Of a stretch of 41,961 nucleotides of DNA, positions 41,396-41,961 are shown piece by piece. The notes below the pieces were generated by a model. It was not told where the DNA came from. It saw only the letters and a program-made list of their open reading frames with translations, and did not search any database. The stretch's first letter is position 1, and the number at the start of each line of letters is the position of its first letter. Source of the stretch: Pseudopedobacter sp039918235 (GTDB taxonomy: Bacteria > Bacteroidota > Bacteroidia > Sphingobacteriales > Sphingobacteriaceae); assembly GCA_039918235.1 (NCBI GenBank), contig JBDSHZ010000006.1:1-41961 (forward strand), given 5' to 3'. The translations under genes were made by a program, and so were the position numbers.

Positions 41396-41961
41396 ATGAT
41401 TTCAAATACGGAGATAATATTAAGGTTTTCACTTGCATTAATATGGGGAGGACTAGTAGGTGCAGAACAGGAATTAAGAGGAAAGAGTGCCGGTTTTCGT
41501 ACGACCATTATGATTTCATTAGGTGCTTGCTTTTTCACTTTGATGTCTATTGCTTTGGGTGGAACTGACCATATAGACCGTATTGCAGCCAATATTGTAA
41601 CAGGAGTTGGTTTTTTAGGTGCAGGGGTCATATTTAAATACGAGAACCGGATCAATGGAATTACCACTGCCGCAACTATTTGGGCAGTTGCTGCTGTAGG
41701 CATGGGCATTGGAGCTGGCTTTTATTTCCCATCAGCTTATGCCAGCCTTCTTATTTTATTCACCTTAGGCGTTTTGCCTTATGTAGAAAAATCAATATCT
41801 AAAATCAATCATTTCAGAGTGGTTAACGTTACGTGTTCGCATACTGATGATATTTTAAAATCAATAGAAGATGCCATTGAAGCATCGGACTTAAAATTTA
41901 ATTTGATGAGCCAAAGGTGGGATAAGGAAATGGTTACATTTTCTTGGAGAATTAGAGGAAG
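41396..41961 (+). CDS. MgtC/SapB family membrane protein, 3' partial
   Basis: The frame starting with ATG at 41396 stays open to the window end (188 codons seen). It reads ISNTEIILRFSLALIWGGLVGAEQE, then KSAGFRTTIMISLGACFF, then GVGFLGAGVIF and GITTAATIWAVAAVG: the family's E-RE/AGxRT, GxGFLGAG and GxTTAA-W motifs with four or five membrane helices. MgtC family proteins affect Mg2+ homeostasis and, in some pathogens, the F1Fo ATPase. The C-terminal cytosolic domain begins near residue 140 (HFRVVNVTCSHTDDILKSIEDAIEAS), an ACT-like part. It probably shares a transcript with the P-type ATPase. Confidence 0.9.
   Translation, partial: MISNTEIILRFSLALIWGGLVGAEQELRGKSAGFRTTIMISLGACFFTLMSIALGGTDHIDRIAANIVTGVGFLGAGVIFKYENRINGITTAATIWAVAAVGMGIGAGFYFPSAYASLLILFTLGVLPYVEKSISKINHFRVVNVTCSHTDDILKSIEDAIEASDLKFNLMSQRWDKEMVTFSWRIRG

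Noticed and set aside
1..41961. CRISPR arrays, tRNA or rRNA genes, transposases, prophage genes
   Set aside because: I looked for regular direct repeats, cloverleaf-type sequences and transposase or integrase motifs and saw none.

Overview
The window looks like the chromosome of a Bacteroidetes bacterium, most likely Sphingobacteriaceae (Pedobacter/Mucilaginibacter-like). The reasons are AT-rich DNA, almost no Shine-Dalgarno sequences before confident genes, two candidate promoters of the TTG / TAnnTTTG type, CheB-CheR-PAS kinases and REC-Crp regulators typical of the phylum, and dispersed intergenic palindromes. The assignment is inference; no rRNA or tRNA gene is present.

Region 1 (1-12193, + strand) reads as one very long operon: a partial HAD hydrolase, acetate kinase, phosphoketolase, class I fructose-bisphosphate aldolase, then a complete N-type F1Fo ATPase in the order atpD-C-Q-R-B-E-F-A-G, and a small unknown gene. 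It ends at a 17-bp bidirectional hairpin. Region 2 (12238-15072, - strand) is manA, a eukaryote-like HAD phosphomannomutase and a GH130 mannoside phosphorylase. Together the two regions outline a route from phosphorolysed mannosides through Man-1-P, Man-6-P and Fru-6-P to acetyl phosphate, acetate and ATP, beside a second rotary ATPase.

Region 3 (15429-22613) holds envelope and glycan genes: a YceI-like secreted protein, an L,D-transpeptidase homologue that has lost its catalytic His and Cys, wrecks of a BON-domain gene and of a second manA, a two-domain GT4 glycosyltransferase, a helical small protein and an intact L,D-transpeptidase lipoprotein. A 1-kb gene-free stretch (22614-23641) contains nested inverted repeats.

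Region 4 (23642-41961) is a stress and regulation block: a P-type ATPase with an unusual PEEIP motif, a small unknown protein, a triple-BON protein, a CheB-CheR-PAS histidine kinase followed by a tandem paralogue lacking CheB-CheR, a small membrane protein, a tandem universal stress protein, aldehyde and alcohol dehydrogenases, a receiver-Crp/Fnr fusion regulator, a Ca2+-type P-type ATPase and the start of an MgtC-family gene. The gene set (USP, BON, P-type ATPases, ADH, phosphoketolase, AckA, Crp/Fnr) resembles low-oxygen or energy-stress regulons known in other phyla. I infer that the window is a low-oxygen energy-conservation island. Several families occur twice (ManA, BON, L,D-transpeptidase, kinase, P-type ATPase), with one copy often degenerate, so the region has been shaped by repeated duplication.
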